A DNA stretch of 53,616 nt from Clostridiales bacterium UBA7273 (GTDB lineage: Bacteria; Bacillota; Clostridia; Oscillospirales; Oscillospiraceae). Positions 42,777 to 51,633 of this stretch are shown piece by piece (the first letter of the stretch is position 1; every line of letters begins with the position of its first letter). A program made the translations under genes and the position numbers. A model generated the notes under the pieces. The model saw only the letters and a list, made by a program, of their open reading frames with translations, made no database searches and had not been told where the DNA came from. The stretch covers positions 21,767 through 75,382 of the forward strand of contig DKRV01000014.1 of assembly GCA_002472405.1 (NCBI GenBank), given 5' to 3'.

Positions 42777-45020
42777 ATGGGAGTAATAAGCAGGGTAAAG
42801 CGTGAGGCCTTTATCCGCCCGTGGCTTAAAAAAGGCTATTCAAGGCGCCTGGCCAATTTGTATTATAAAAAGGTGTGCGCTGATTTTGAAGAAGATAACG
42901 GCGTGTCGGCGGCGGACAAAAAGTGGGCGCACAGCCTCGGCTATATGTCCGGCAGCATTGAAAAATATGATCTGAAAAATACGCCGGGTAAGTACATAAG
43001 CGATGTTGACTACATGTATCTTAAGCCGTTTAACAACAGCTTCACCAAATGGGTCGGCGATCTTGTGACGGAAAACAGGGTGCTTGTCAACCACCGCGAG
43101 CACCTGCCGGAGCTGTATTTCAACATAATCGAGCGCGAGGAAAAGAAGGTTTTCCTGCCGATCGACACAGTGGAAAGAAAGTACGGCGAGAACTACGATG
43201 ATTTTATCCGCCTGCTCAATGAGCGCGGCGAGCTTGTCATCCGCCCGGACCGAGCCTCGGCGAATCGCTGCGCGTATGTCATAAAGCGCACGGGCGAGGA
43301 TCGCTATGAGCTTAAAGAGGACACGGCATGCAAGGCGCGCATGAGTATTTTCGGCAATCAGTACGATGCGGCGTATCTTTTGAGCGACTATCCCGACGAT
43401 CTGCCCAAGGATTTTGAGAAAAATCCGTGCAAGCGCGAGTATTACGACAAAAACAGCCTGTATGAGCTTATCTCGACCTTCAAATACGGCTACGTTATAG
43501 CCGAGCCTTATAAGATAAGCGGCGAGCCTTGCCTTTTGAGGATATACGCCGCAAACGAAAAGCTCAAAGAGACAAGGCTGCTTGACTATTACTGCACGGA
43601 CCTCGACGGGGATAATGTCCGCTGCCGCGCAGTTACGCCCACAGGCGAGCTTGACGGCCGGAAGATCGGCTGCTGGGACGAGATAATAAAAACCGTCACC
43701 GGCATCGCCGGCTATATAAGCGAGATCGAATATTTCACCGTGAGTATCATGCTCACTGAAGACGGCTTTGTCATCGACTCTATCGACACAAATCCCGACC
43801 TGCCGCCGATAGCACACAGCGATGCGCTCAACAGCTTTCTTGTAGAAAGGCTTGAGAAGAAGCGTGAGACCGTCGTTGTCACGCGCGAAAAATGGTGGAC
43901 GGCATTTAAGGATAAGCGCTTCAAGCGCTTTGTGCGCACATTCTGCCGCCCGGGCATAAGACCGTATATGCAGAAGCTGTGGATGAGTTCGGTATGGGAT
44001 GACTTTAAGCATAACAAGGGCACAACGCTTTCGCAGAAGCTCTGGTGCTATAAGCGCGGTTTTTTGTCGTTTAGAATAAAGCAGTACGGGCTTACGAAGG
44101 ACAACTATAAAAGTTTTCTGTCCGACTATCAGTACCACTGGCTGAACAGGATAAACAACAGCTATCAGATATGGATAAACGACAAAACGACGACGCGATA
44201 TGTCTTCGAGCCGTACAAGCAGTATCTTGCAAAGTACTACTACGACATAATTAAAATGGAGGGCGAGACCTGCATAAAGGCGCTTCAGGATATCCCCGAG
44301 GGCTTTGACGCGTCGTTTGACGGAATATTCGCCCTGCTGCGCCGGGAAAAGCTGCTTGTGCTCAAGCCCTCGTCCGGAACCCACGGCGACGGATTTTACC
44401 GCATGGAGTATGCCGACGGCAAATATCTCATTAACGGCGACGAGATGACCGAGGATGAGATAAAAAGCATGATAGAGGGGTTTAAGTCGATCTACGTCAT
44501 AACGGAATACCTCTTCATGCACAAGGATCTGAAGAAGATATATCCGTACTCTGTCAACACCATCCGCGTTGCGGTCGTAAACCAGTCGGCGTACGAGCCG
44601 AAGATCATGCAGACGTATATGCGCATCGGCTCGTCCTCAACGGGCTTTACCGACAATGTCGGCTACGGCGGCATATGCGCGAAGATCGACATTCCCACCG
44701 GCCGCTACTACTGCGCCGAGAAGATAATCGACCATAAGTTCACGCCGTGCCCTGTCCATCCGGATACCGGCGTTGAGATCGAGGGCATAGTTCCCAATTG
44801 GGAGCTTATGAAAAAGGGCATAACGGACATTTGCCGCTTCATGCCCGAGCTTGAGTATCTCGGATTTGATATCGCCATCACGGATGACGGCTTTAAGATA
44901 ATCGAGATAAACATACATCAGGATCTGCACAAGGTCGCCGAGCACTCGGAGGAATTCAAGGCGTTCTTCAGGGATAAGCTCGCGCTCAAGGCAAAGCAGT
45001 ATGACCTGAAAAAATATTAA
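42777..45020 (+). CDS. Tandem ATP-grasp protein with degenerate N-terminal copy
   Basis: Protein of 747 residues and the divergent paralogue of the gene at 40590. Two ATP-grasp units are visible: 45-360 and 418-735. The C-unit is complete (VLKPSSGTHGDGF at 528-540, NTIRVAVVN, DNVGYGGICAKID and IIEINIHQDL with Glu710 and Asn712). In the N-unit the aligned line GFVIDSIDTNPDL has Ser335 and Asp337 at those positions. Its N-terminal half matches the C-half motif by motif (KKWAHSLGYMSGSIEKYDL). It likely joins an amino acid to a polymer precursor. The 16-nt gap to the next gene implies one operon. Confidence 0.8.
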   Translation: MGVISRVKREAFIRPWLKKGYSRRLANLYYKKVCADFEEDNGVSAADKKWAHSLGYMSGSIEKYDLKNTPGKYISDVDYMYLKPFNNSFTKWVGDLVTENRVLVNHREHLPELYFNIIEREEKKVFLPIDTVERKYGENYDDFIRLLNERGELVIRPDRASANRCAYVIKRTGEDRYELKEDTACKARMSIFGNQYDAAYLLSDYPDDLPKDFEKNPCKREYYDKNSLYELISTFKYGYVIAEPYKISGEPCLLRIYAANEKLKETRLLDYYCTDLDGDNVRCRAVTPTGELDGRKIGCWDEIIKTVTGIAGYISEIEYFTVSIMLTEDGFVIDSIDTNPDLPPIAHSDALNSFLVERLEKKRETVVVTREKWWTAFKDKRFKRFVRTFCRPGIRPYMQKLWMSSVWDDFKHNKGTTLSQKLWCYKRGFLSFRIKQYGLTKDNYKSFLSDYQYHWLNRINNSYQIWINDKTTTRYVFEPYKQYLAKYYYDIIKMEGETCIKALQDIPEGFDASFDGIFALLRREKLLVLKPSSGTHGDGFYRMEYADGKYLINGDEMTEDEIKSMIEGFKSIYVITEYLFMHKDLKKIYPYSVNTIRVAVVNQSAYEPKIMQTYMRIGSSSTGFTDNVGYGGICAKIDIPTGRYYCAEKIIDHKFTPCPVHPDTGVEIEGIVPNWELMKKGITDICRFMPELEYLGFDIAITDDGFKIIEINIHQDLHKVAEHSEEFKAFFRDKLALKAKQYDLKKY

Positions 45021-45036
45021 GACAGGAGAGTAATAA

Positions 45037-46020
45037 ATGAAAACGATAGGTTTCCTTATAAGCCACAAAAACGGCGAAGGCCGCCGCGCCCTTCTGCCGG
45101 AGCACATAGGCAAGATAAAAAATGCCGACAAGCTGTATTTTGAAACAGGCTACGGTGAAGCGGTCGGCGTGAGCGACGAAGAGTATGCCGCCTGCGGCTG
45201 CCATATTGTTACGCGCGAGCAGGCTCTTGCGTGCGATATCATCACCGACGTTAAGCTCGGCGACGCAGACTACCTTGACGAGATAAATGAGAGCAAGATC
45301 ATGTTCGGCTGGGCGCACACGGTGCAGAATATCGACTTCACAAGCGATATGATCCGCAAAAAGCACACAGTTGTTGCGTGGGAGGAGATATTCGAGCACG
45401 GCCGCTATATCTTCTACCGCAACCGCGAGGTTGCCGGTGAGGCTGCCGTTATGCAGGCGTTCAGATACTGCGGCAAGATGCCGTATGACACGCGCGTTGC
45501 CATCCTCGGCAACGGCCAGACGGCCAAGGGCGCAATGCGCATCCTGCACGGCCTCGGTGCTCGCGTTGACGTTTACAGCCACAGGCTCGAGCAGCTTTTC
45601 CGCAAGAACATGTTCGATTACGATGTGCTCATAAACTGCGTCATGTGGGACACCACGCGCACCGACAGAATTATATATAAGGAAGACCTCAAGAAAATGA
45701 AGCCCGGCACGCTTATAATAGATGTAAGCTGCGATCCGCATCTTGAGATCGAGACCTCGCACCCGACGACGATAGATGACCCGGTGTACGTTGTTGACGG
45801 CGTTATCCACTACGCGGTCGATAACACCCCGGCCATGTACCCGATAACCGTGACCAAGGTGCTCAGCGAGGGAATTGCAAATTATATCGATACGATCATC
45901 GAAAAAGACTTCGAGGAATATCCCGAATCGCTCAAAAAGGCAACCGTTATCAAGGACGGACACATCCGCGACGAGAGAATAGCGGAGTTCAGAAAAGCCC
46001 GTGGGGTGTTCTGCGAGTAA
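45037..46020 (+). CDS. N5-(carboxyethyl)ornithine synthase-like oxidoreductase
   Basis: NAD(P)H-dependent enzyme of 327 residues from the alanine dehydrogenase/transhydrogenase-like family. By remembered sequence it matches Lactococcus CeoA, which reductively couples pyruvate to the side-chain amine of ornithine or lysine. Visible marks are EGRRALLPEH near the N-terminus, FGWAHTVQN, AWEEIFEHGRYIFYRNRE, and the nucleotide fold VAILGNGQTAKGAMR. It is directly downstream of the tandem ATP-grasp gene. That context suggests it makes an opine amino acid for a surface polymer. GACAGGAGAG precedes the ATG. Confidence 0.85.
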   Translation: MKTIGFLISHKNGEGRRALLPEHIGKIKNADKLYFETGYGEAVGVSDEEYAACGCHIVTREQALACDIITDVKLGDADYLDEINESKIMFGWAHTVQNIDFTSDMIRKKHTVVAWEEIFEHGRYIFYRNREVAGEAAVMQAFRYCGKMPYDTRVAILGNGQTAKGAMRILHGLGARVDVYSHRLEQLFRKNMFDYDVLINCVMWDTTRTDRIIYKEDLKKMKPGTLIIDVSCDPHLEIETSHPTTIDDPVYVVDGVIHYAVDNTPAMYPITVTKVLSEGIANYIDTIIEKDFEEYPESLKKATVIKDGHIRDERIAEFRKARGVFCE

Positions 46021-46026
46021 AAGAAA

Positions 46027-46986
46027 ATGACTGACGGATATGGCAGAAAAATCGAATATCTGCGCATGTCGGTGACCGATGCCTGCAACCTGCGCTGCGT
46101 CTACTGCATGCCGCCGGATGGAATGGCCGAATGCCCCTGCCGCTCAGCGATGAGCGCGGATGAGTTCGTGGAAATAGCTCGCGCCGCGGCGGAGCTTGGC
46201 ATGAAAAAGCTGCGCATAACGGGCGGTGAGCCGCTGGTGCGGAGTGATATTGTGCCTCTCGTGCGAGCACTCGGCGAGATACCGGGCATAGAGGATATGA
46301 GCCTTACGACGAATGCCACACTCCTTGCGTCGATCGCAAAAGAGCTGTATGAAGCCGGTATACACAGGATAAATATCAGCCTCGATACGCTCGATGCGGA
46401 CAAATACGCAAAGATCACGCGCGGAGGAAAGCTTTCAGACGCATTTGACGGCATACGCGCGGCATTCGAGGCCGGGATGAGCCCTGTTAAGCTCAATACC
46501 GTGCTTATCGGCGGCTTTAACGATGATGAGATCGCGTCCCTTGCCGAGCTTACACTGCACTATCCCGTGCAGCTTAGGTTCATAGAGCTTATGCCCATCG
46601 GAGATACTAAGGGTGAGTTTGCGGCAAGCGCATTTCTTCCGGACGGCGCGGTGCTCGAAAGGCTGCCGCAGCTGCGCGCAGTGCCGAGCGAAAAGCACAC
46701 GGTCGCAAGGCTGTATAAGCTTCCCGGCGCGAAAGGCGAGGTCGGGCTTATAAGCCCGCTGAGCAACCACTTCTGCTCGGAATGCAACCGCCTGCGCCTG
46801 ACGGCGGACGGTTGCCTGAAGCCGTGTCTGCATTCGGCCGAGGAGCTGCCGGTCAGAGGTCTGCACGGGCAGGAACTGAAGGATGCGATAATTGCCGCCG
46901 TATCACACAAACCGGAAAAGCATGTCGCGCTTTCGGCGACCGAGCGCAGCGAGGCAAAGCGGAGCATGTATCGTATAGGAGGCTGA
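46027..46986 (+). CDS. moaA: GTP 3',8-cyclase
   Basis: Radical SAM enzyme of 319 residues that begins molybdenum-cofactor synthesis. The first cluster motif is CNLRCVYC, the second cluster cysteines are in HFCSECNRLR and a later CLKPC, and the C-terminal Gly-Gly (RIGG) needed for activity is present. The start, 6 nt after the preceding gene, has no clear ribosome site, so coupling is likely. It is followed 3 nt later by a MOSC gene. No other moa/moe genes are in the window. Confidence 0.93.
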   Translation: MTDGYGRKIEYLRMSVTDACNLRCVYCMPPDGMAECPCRSAMSADEFVEIARAAAELGMKKLRITGGEPLVRSDIVPLVRALGEIPGIEDMSLTTNATLLASIAKELYEAGIHRINISLDTLDADKYAKITRGGKLSDAFDGIRAAFEAGMSPVKLNTVLIGGFNDDEIASLAELTLHYPVQLRFIELMPIGDTKGEFAASAFLPDGAVLERLPQLRAVPSEKHTVARLYKLPGAKGEVGLISPLSNHFCSECNRLRLTADGCLKPCLHSAEELPVRGLHGQELKDAIIAAVSHKPEKHVALSATERSEAKRSMYRIGG

Positions 46987-46989
46987 AAA

Positions 46990-47424
46990 ATGGCGAAGAT
47001 AGCCGCAATTTGCATAAGTGACGTAAGGGGAATACAAAAGCATGAGATCCCCGAGGCGTTTTTGAAAAAGGACTGGGGCATCGAGGGAGATGCCCATGCC
47101 GGCAATTGGCACAGACAGGTGAGTCTGCTGTCGGTCGACAGTGTTGCAAAGCTTCAGGAAAAACTCAGCTTTGAGCTCAAGCATGGTGCGTTTGCCGAGA
47201 ATATCCTTGTTGAGGGCATGGCGGTGCACACGCTGCCTGTCGGCACAAAGCTGCGTATAGGATCGGCACTGTGCGAGGTCACGCAGATCGGCAAGGAGTG
47301 CCATAACGACTGCGCGATACGCAAGGCCGCAGGCGACTGCGTTATGCCGCGCGAGGGCATATTCGTAAAGGTTCTTGAATCCGGCGAGATAAAGACCGGC
47401 GACGAGATAGAGATAGTGAAATAA
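46990..47424 (+). CDS. MOSC-domain protein
   Basis: Protein of 144 residues, one MOSC domain. These proteins carry sulphur or bind molybdopterin and modify Mo enzymes. Here it follows moaA by 3 nt, so a role in cofactor finishing is likely. A conserved-type Cys is visible in IGKECHNDCAIR. No second domain. It ends at a strong terminator. The exact reaction is not known. Confidence 0.85.
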   Translation: MAKIAAICISDVRGIQKHEIPEAFLKKDWGIEGDAHAGNWHRQVSLLSVDSVAKLQEKLSFELKHGAFAENILVEGMAVHTLPVGTKLRIGSALCEVTQIGKECHNDCAIRKAAGDCVMPREGIFVKVLESGEIKTGDEIEIVK

Positions 47425-47428
47425 AACC

Positions 47429-47468
47429 AATCAGCCCACGGAGCAAATGCTCCGTGGGCTGATTTTTT
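47429..47468. terminator. Bidirectional terminator
   Basis: A perfect 16-bp stem (47429-47444 with 47449-47464) with AAAT loop, T6 on plus. Confidence 0.92.
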
Positions 47469-47484
47469 AAGGAGTTATTGGGAA

Positions 47485-48339
47485 CTATATCTCGGCCAGA
47501 CGATGCTGAGCCTGGCGGAATTTTAACGGAGTGCAGTTATATTCCGAACGGAAGCACTTCGTATAGTAGCTGCTGCTGCAAAAGCCGACGCTCTGCGCGA
47601 TCTGCGATATGCTTTTGTCGGTCTCCGACAGATAGTACACGCTGCGCGTCAGGCGGTAGTGAACGAGGTACTGAAACGGCGTTGTTCCGTATAGGCGCTT
47701 GAAAATGCGGCAGCACTCGCCGCGGCTGATGTGCGCGGCGGCGGCAATATCCTCAAGGGTTATCTTTTCGGCGTAGTTTTCCTGAATGAATCTGCGCAGA
47801 ATATCAATACGCGCCTTTTCCGTGTGCGAAACGCTGCGGCTGCCGCCGATATCGGGCACACAGTTTTCATACAGCGTGAGCCATATCTCCGACACCATGA
47901 TCTTCAGGCGCAGCTCGTATCCCGGCATTTTCGCAGAATACGTTGACTGCATGCTGCGCATAATATCGCATATGTCGTTTGCCCAGCCGCTGCCGCGCAG
48001 GGGGATGTATTCAAAATTGCGCGCCTTGAGTATCGGATCGATATAGCGCGCGATCATCCGCGCATCGTCGGCACCTGCAATGCAGTCGGTGCTGAAGCTC
48101 ACGCATATGAAATTTGCGCCCTCTTTTGAATTGGCGACGACCCCGTGCGTTGCGCCGCTGTTGATAAACAGACCCTCGCCCTCGTGCAGAACAAGCTCGC
48201 GGTTGGAAAGCAGCGTGCGAAGCTCGCCGCTTGTGACCAGCAGCAGCTCCGGTTCGCGATGGCGGTGATGCCCAATTGTTTTTGAAGCCGGACTGATGCA
48301 CTGACTAAGCACTCTAAGCTTTGGTATTTGCTCGCTCAT
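47485..48339 (-). CDS. AraC-family regulator with cupin-like N-domain
   Basis: Regulator of 284 residues. The N-terminal part (about 15-100) is a cupin-like ligand domain (HRHREPELLLVTSGELRTLL). The C-terminal pair of helix-turn-helix motifs begins near 190 (ITLEDIAAAAHISRGECCRIF; SISQIAQSVGFCSSSYYTKCF). It is divergent from the ornithine-cyclodeaminase-type gene at 48622, the likely target. A GTG at 48348 is in frame; ATG at 48339 with GGGGTG upstream is preferred. Confidence 0.9.
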   Translation of the reverse strand: MSEQIPKLRVLSQCISPASKTIGHHRHREPELLLVTSGELRTLLSNRELVLHEGEGLFINSGATHGVVANSKEGANFICVSFSTDCIAGADDARMIARYIDPILKARNFEYIPLRGSGWANDICDIMRSMQSTYSAKMPGYELRLKIMVSEIWLTLYENCVPDIGGSRSVSHTEKARIDILRRFIQENYAEKITLEDIAAAAHISRGECCRIFKRLYGTTPFQYLVHYRLTRSVYYLSETDKSISQIAQSVGFCSSSYYTKCFRSEYNCTPLKFRQAQHRLAEI

Positions 48340-48508
48340 GCAATTCACACCCCAATTTCAAGGAAAAACTGATTTATTTTGTATTGTTTAGTACAGAAAT
48401 ATTACCACATATTCATGTACGCAGTCAATGGGTATTTGTTGTTTTTATAGAAAAAGCAAAAATATTCTCATCTTTTGCGAATATAGTGTGATTTATCGGG
48501 CGAAAGCA

Positions 48509-48537
48509 TTGACTATTTTGCATATACATTGTAATTT
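48509..48537 (+). promoter_or_regulatory. Promoter for the cyclodeaminase-family gene
   Basis: TTGACT (48509-48514), 17-nt spacer, TAATTT (48532-48537). It is probably activated by the divergent AraC protein. 48340-48508 shows no other clear site. Confidence 0.5.
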
Positions 48538-48621
48538 TGATATATCGCAGGGCAATATATTGCCGTATTGCCAACACAAAAAATTACGGGATAGTCCCGA
48601 TCAACCGAAAGGAGAACCATC

Positions 48622-49776
48622 ATGGCTCATAAAACAGAGTTCCTTTACATGTCCGAGCCCGACACCATCGCTGCCGGCGTTCTGGATGCAAAAAAGTGCA
48701 TTGACAATGCCGAAGAGGTTTTCACCCTGCTTGCAAAGGGCGATTATCTCATGGGCGGCAATAACCACAATAACCACGGCATGTACATCGTATTCCCCAA
48801 GGAGAGCGAGTTCCCCAATATGCCCGTCGCCGGCCCCGACCGCCGCTTCGTCGCAATGCCGGCTTACCTCGGCGGCAGATTTGATATCTGCGGCCAGAAA
48901 TGGTACGGCTCGAATGCCGCAAACAAGAAAAAAGGCCTGCCGCGCAGCGTCCTGATGGTCACCCTTAATAATAAGGACACCGGCGAACCCATTGCTTACA
49001 TGAGCGCAAACCTGCTCAGCGCAGCGCGCACCGGCGCCGTTCCCGGCGTTGCGACCCGTTATCTGGCTCGCAAGGACGCGGAAGTTCTGCTGTGCATCGG
49101 CTGCGGTGCAATCGGCACCTCCTGCCTTGACAACGTGATCACCCAGATGCCCAAGGTCAAGAAGGTCATCTGCAATAACCACTCCCTCGCTCCGGCAGAG
49201 AAGCTGGCGGCGCATGTCCGTGAGGCATACGGCGTTGAAGCCGTCGTCGAGCAGGATCTCGAAAAGGCAGTGCGCCAGGCAGACGTCATCTCCGTCGCCG
49301 CATCGCGCACCGCATTCCTGAACCTCAAGGGCGAGTGGGTAAAGCCCGGCTGCACCATCCTCGCCTCCGGCCCGATCCACTTCGACCAGGAAGAGGGCGG
49401 CGAGTACGAGAAGAACGGCGGCCTGTGGACCAAGATGAAGGTCGTATACGACCACATCGGCCTGCACCACGCATATGTTGAGGATGCTATTGCGACCGGC
49501 GATAAGGAAGAGTACTACGCAGGCGTCATCGGCGGCCCCGTATACCACCTCATCGACCTCGGCCTGAAGGAGCAGCTCGACGATTCTCTGGCCATCGGCA
49601 AGATCATCATGGGTCAGCAGCAGGGACGCACCAGCGATGACGATATCATCTGCTTCATCGCATGCGGCATGAGCGTTTTCGACCTCGGCCTCGGCTACGA
49701 CCTGTATCAGACCGCACTCGAAAAGGGCATCGGCACCAAGCTCCTGCTCTGGGAAAATCCTGCCCAGTGCGAGTAA
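48622..49776 (+). CDS. Ornithine cyclodeaminase/mu-crystallin family protein (tyramine oxidase subunit B-like)
   Basis: NAD-binding protein of 384 residues. The nucleotide fold LLCIGCGAIGTSC and the family layout match mu-crystallin/ornithine cyclodeaminase, and the length and NHNNHGMYI segment fit the group annotated as tyramine oxidase subunit B. No subunit A homologue is in the window. It may reduce or deaminate an imine or amino acid. AAGGAG precedes the ATG. The function assignment is based on family memory only. Confidence 0.75.
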   Translation: MAHKTEFLYMSEPDTIAAGVLDAKKCIDNAEEVFTLLAKGDYLMGGNNHNNHGMYIVFPKESEFPNMPVAGPDRRFVAMPAYLGGRFDICGQKWYGSNAANKKKGLPRSVLMVTLNNKDTGEPIAYMSANLLSAARTGAVPGVATRYLARKDAEVLLCIGCGAIGTSCLDNVITQMPKVKKVICNNHSLAPAEKLAAHVREAYGVEAVVEQDLEKAVRQADVISVAASRTAFLNLKGEWVKPGCTILASGPIHFDQEEGGEYEKNGGLWTKMKVVYDHIGLHHAYVEDAIATGDKEEYYAGVIGGPVYHLIDLGLKEQLDDSLAIGKIIMGQQQGRTSDDDIICFIACGMSVFDLGLGYDLYQTALEKGIGTKLLLWENPAQCE

Positions 49777-49820
49777 TTTTACGATAACATTATCTCCTTT
49801 TAAATTAATTTCAGCTGCGG

Positions 49821-49848
49821 GAAGCGGAGGCATTTGCCTCCGCTTTCT
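49821..49848 (+). terminator. Terminator of the cyclodeaminase-family gene
   Basis: GC-rich stem (49822-49832 with 49835-49845) followed by a short T run. Confidence 0.65.
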
Positions 49849-49862
49849 GTGCGTAAATGGGG

Positions 49863-49900
49863 AAAAAGCTCCGATGCAGCATGGCTGCGTCGGAGCTTTT
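49863..49900. terminator. Bidirectional terminator
   Basis: A 17-bp stem (49864-49880 with 49884-49900, one G-T pair), loop ATG, T tracts on both strands. It ends the transporter gene on the minus strand. Confidence 0.85.
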
Positions 49901-49908
49901 GCGCATAT

Positions 49909-51015
49909 TCAATTCAGCTTCATGTCGCCGTCTTTTATCCAGCCGAGCTTGCGGCAGATAAGGCCGAATACCCAGGAGAGGACGGCAGGCAGGACGATGG
50001 CTATAAGCGCAAGGCCGATCCAATCGACTGCGGTGGGGGTGATTGCCGCCGCGCCGTCGAGCACGGCCTCGGCCGAGGGATTTGACCAACCCGTCCACAC
50101 GCCGATCGGGCCGACTAAGCCGCAGGTGCCCATGCCGGAGGAAACGGCTGCGCCGTTCATCTCAAGCTTGAACAGGCAGGTGGCAACAGGGCCGGTCACG
50201 GCGCTAGCGGCAATGGCAGGTATCCAGATCTTCGGGTTGCGCACGATGTTGCCCATTTGGAGCATCGAGGTGCCAAGCCCCTGCGAAACTACACCGCCCC
50301 AGCCGTTTTCCCTGAACGAAACGACCGCAAAGCCGACCATGTTCGCGCAGCAGCCGGCAAGCGCAGCGCCGCCGGCAAGACCCGTGAGGCTCAGCGCCGC
50401 GCATATCGCCGCCGAGGATATCGGCAGCGTGAGCGCAATGCCGACGATGACGGAAACGAGCACGCCCATGACAAACGGCTGCTGAGTCGTTGCCCATTTT
50501 ATGAGCGTTCCGACGGCCATTGCGCCCTTGCCGATGGGGGCCGCGATAAAGTAAGCCGCGCCGATGCCGATGAGGATTGTGACTATTGGCGTTACAAGAA
50601 TGTCGATCTTAGTCTCCTTCGAGACCATTTTGCCAAACTCGGCTGCGACTATCGCAACGACATAAACGGCAAGCGGTCCGCCGGCGCCGCCCATGACATT
50701 CGTTGCATAGCCGACCGGGATGAGCGAAAACAGCACCATCGCCGGGGCATGCAACGCATATCCTATGGCTACCGCCATCGCCGGGCCGACCATTGCCGAG
50801 GCAAATTTGCCTATAGTGTAGCCCGTTTCGCCGATCTCGATAAGCGGCTGAGCCAGAAACGAAATGCCCAGCTGCGTGCCGAGCGTGTCGAGGATAGTGC
50901 CGACGAGCAGCGTGCAGAAAAGCCCCTGCGCCATTGCGCCGAGTGCGTCTATACCGTAGCGCTTGAGGCTGACCTCAATATCCTTGCGCTTGAAAAATGC
51001 ATTGACCTTGGACAT
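49909..51015 (-). CDS. Orphan EIIC_2-like membrane transporter, possibly for niacin
   Basis: Membrane protein of 368 residues with about ten membrane segments. The pattern matches the PTS EIIC_2 type (PF13303-like), which occurs without EIIA/EIIB partners. None are nearby here. The gene follows niaR and is preceded by a perfect GTGTC-TT-GACAC palindrome overlapping its promoter, so NiaR probably represses it. That context suggests uptake of nicotinate or nicotinamide, not sugar phosphorylation. ATG follows GAGGT at 8 nt. The substrate is an inference. Confidence 0.7.
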   Translation of the reverse strand: MSKVNAFFKRKDIEVSLKRYGIDALGAMAQGLFCTLLVGTILDTLGTQLGISFLAQPLIEIGETGYTIGKFASAMVGPAMAVAIGYALHAPAMVLFSLIPVGYATNVMGGAGGPLAVYVVAIVAAEFGKMVSKETKIDILVTPIVTILIGIGAAYFIAAPIGKGAMAVGTLIKWATTQQPFVMGVLVSVIVGIALTLPISSAAICAALSLTGLAGGAALAGCCANMVGFAVVSFRENGWGGVVSQGLGTSMLQMGNIVRNPKIWIPAIAASAVTGPVATCLFKLEMNGAAVSSGMGTCGLVGPIGVWTGWSNPSAEAVLDGAAAITPTAVDWIGLALIAIVLPAVLSWVFGLICRKLGWIKDGDMKLN

Positions 51016-51035
51016 AAGCGATTACCTCGTAACAA

Positions 51036-51078
51036 AAAGTAGACTACCAAGTGTCTTGACACTTGCATAGTCTACTTT
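51036..51078. promoter_or_regulatory. NiaR-type operator (nested palindrome)
   Basis: The 18-bp core at 51048-51065 is perfect (CAAGTGTC-TT-GACACTTG). It is flanked by outer arms AAAGTAGACTA (51036-51046) and TAGTCTACTTT (51068-51078). It overlaps the -10 box of the transporter promoter. Confidence 0.7.
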
Positions 51079-51102
51079 AACGCTTATTGTCACATTTGTC
51101 AA
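51074..51102 (-). promoter_or_regulatory. Promoter of the EIIC_2-like transporter gene
   Basis: On the minus strand: TTGACA (51102-51097), 17-nt spacer, TAAAGT (51079-51074). The -10 box lies in the outer arm of the operator. Confidence 0.7.
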
Positions 51103-51109
51103 TGATCAA

Positions 51110-51628
51110 TTACTGCTTTTGAGTATAAAGAAGTCCGGCCTGCTCAAGCTGAGCTTTTATGCGCTCGAAGCACTCGGCATTGGGGCAGGAGAGCACATGC
51201 AGATGTATCCCGCCTGTGAGCGTGCTCAGGGGGCTTGCGTCGTTTTCGCCGCATTTTTCTATAAACTGCTCGACATCGTATCGGTTTGACAGGTGCAGCG
51301 GCCCTGTGAGCTGGCCGTACAGCGGATGCTCGACCGTGACGTTCACGACCGTGGCGCCGTTATCGACCATGATGTTCAGCTCTTTTTCCATGTTGTCAAA
51401 ATCGTGTACGCAGGCGACGGTGTACTGGTCGCTTGCGACCGAGAGGTCAATGACGTATCCGCGCGGCGTGGCGAGCACCTTCTCGCCGGAGGCGCGCAGC
51501 AGCGCAACGTCGCCGACGATGATCTGACGGCTGACCGACAGCTCCTTTGCAAGCTTTGACGCGCTTATCGGGCGGTCGGTCTGCTTGAGCGCGTTCATTA
51601 TATATTCGCGGCGTTTTTCGGAATTCAT
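51110..51628 (-). CDS. niaR: NiaR-family niacin-responsive repressor
   Basis: Regulator of 172 residues with an N-terminal HTH (about 8-60: SASKLAKELSVSRQIIVGDVALL) and a C-terminal 3H domain with conserved His (VEHPLYG, GPLHLS, GGIHLHVL). NiaR represses NAD salvage genes when niacin is plentiful. It is co-transcribed with pncB. A start at 51634 overlaps the pncB stop, but AGAGGT is 8 nt from the ATG at 51628, which is preferred. The palindrome upstream of the transporter gene is the likely target. Confidence 0.9.
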   Translation of the reverse strand: MNSEKRREYIMNALKQTDRPISASKLAKELSVSRQIIVGDVALLRASGEKVLATPRGYVIDLSVASDQYTVACVHDFDNMEKELNIMVDNGATVVNVTVEHPLYGQLTGPLHLSNRYDVEQFIEKCGENDASPLSTLTGGIHLHVLSCPNAECFERIKAQLEQAGLLYTQKQ

Positions 51629-51633
51629 ATGCA

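Noticed and set aside
42840..44522. Minus-strand frame of 560 codons opposite the tandem ATP-grasp gene
   Set aside because: Shadow frame; the plus-strand gene has promoter, start and intact domains.
48601..49833. Minus-strand frame of 410 codons opposite the cyclodeaminase-family gene
   Set aside because: Antisense shadow; no motifs, and the real gene is on the plus strand.
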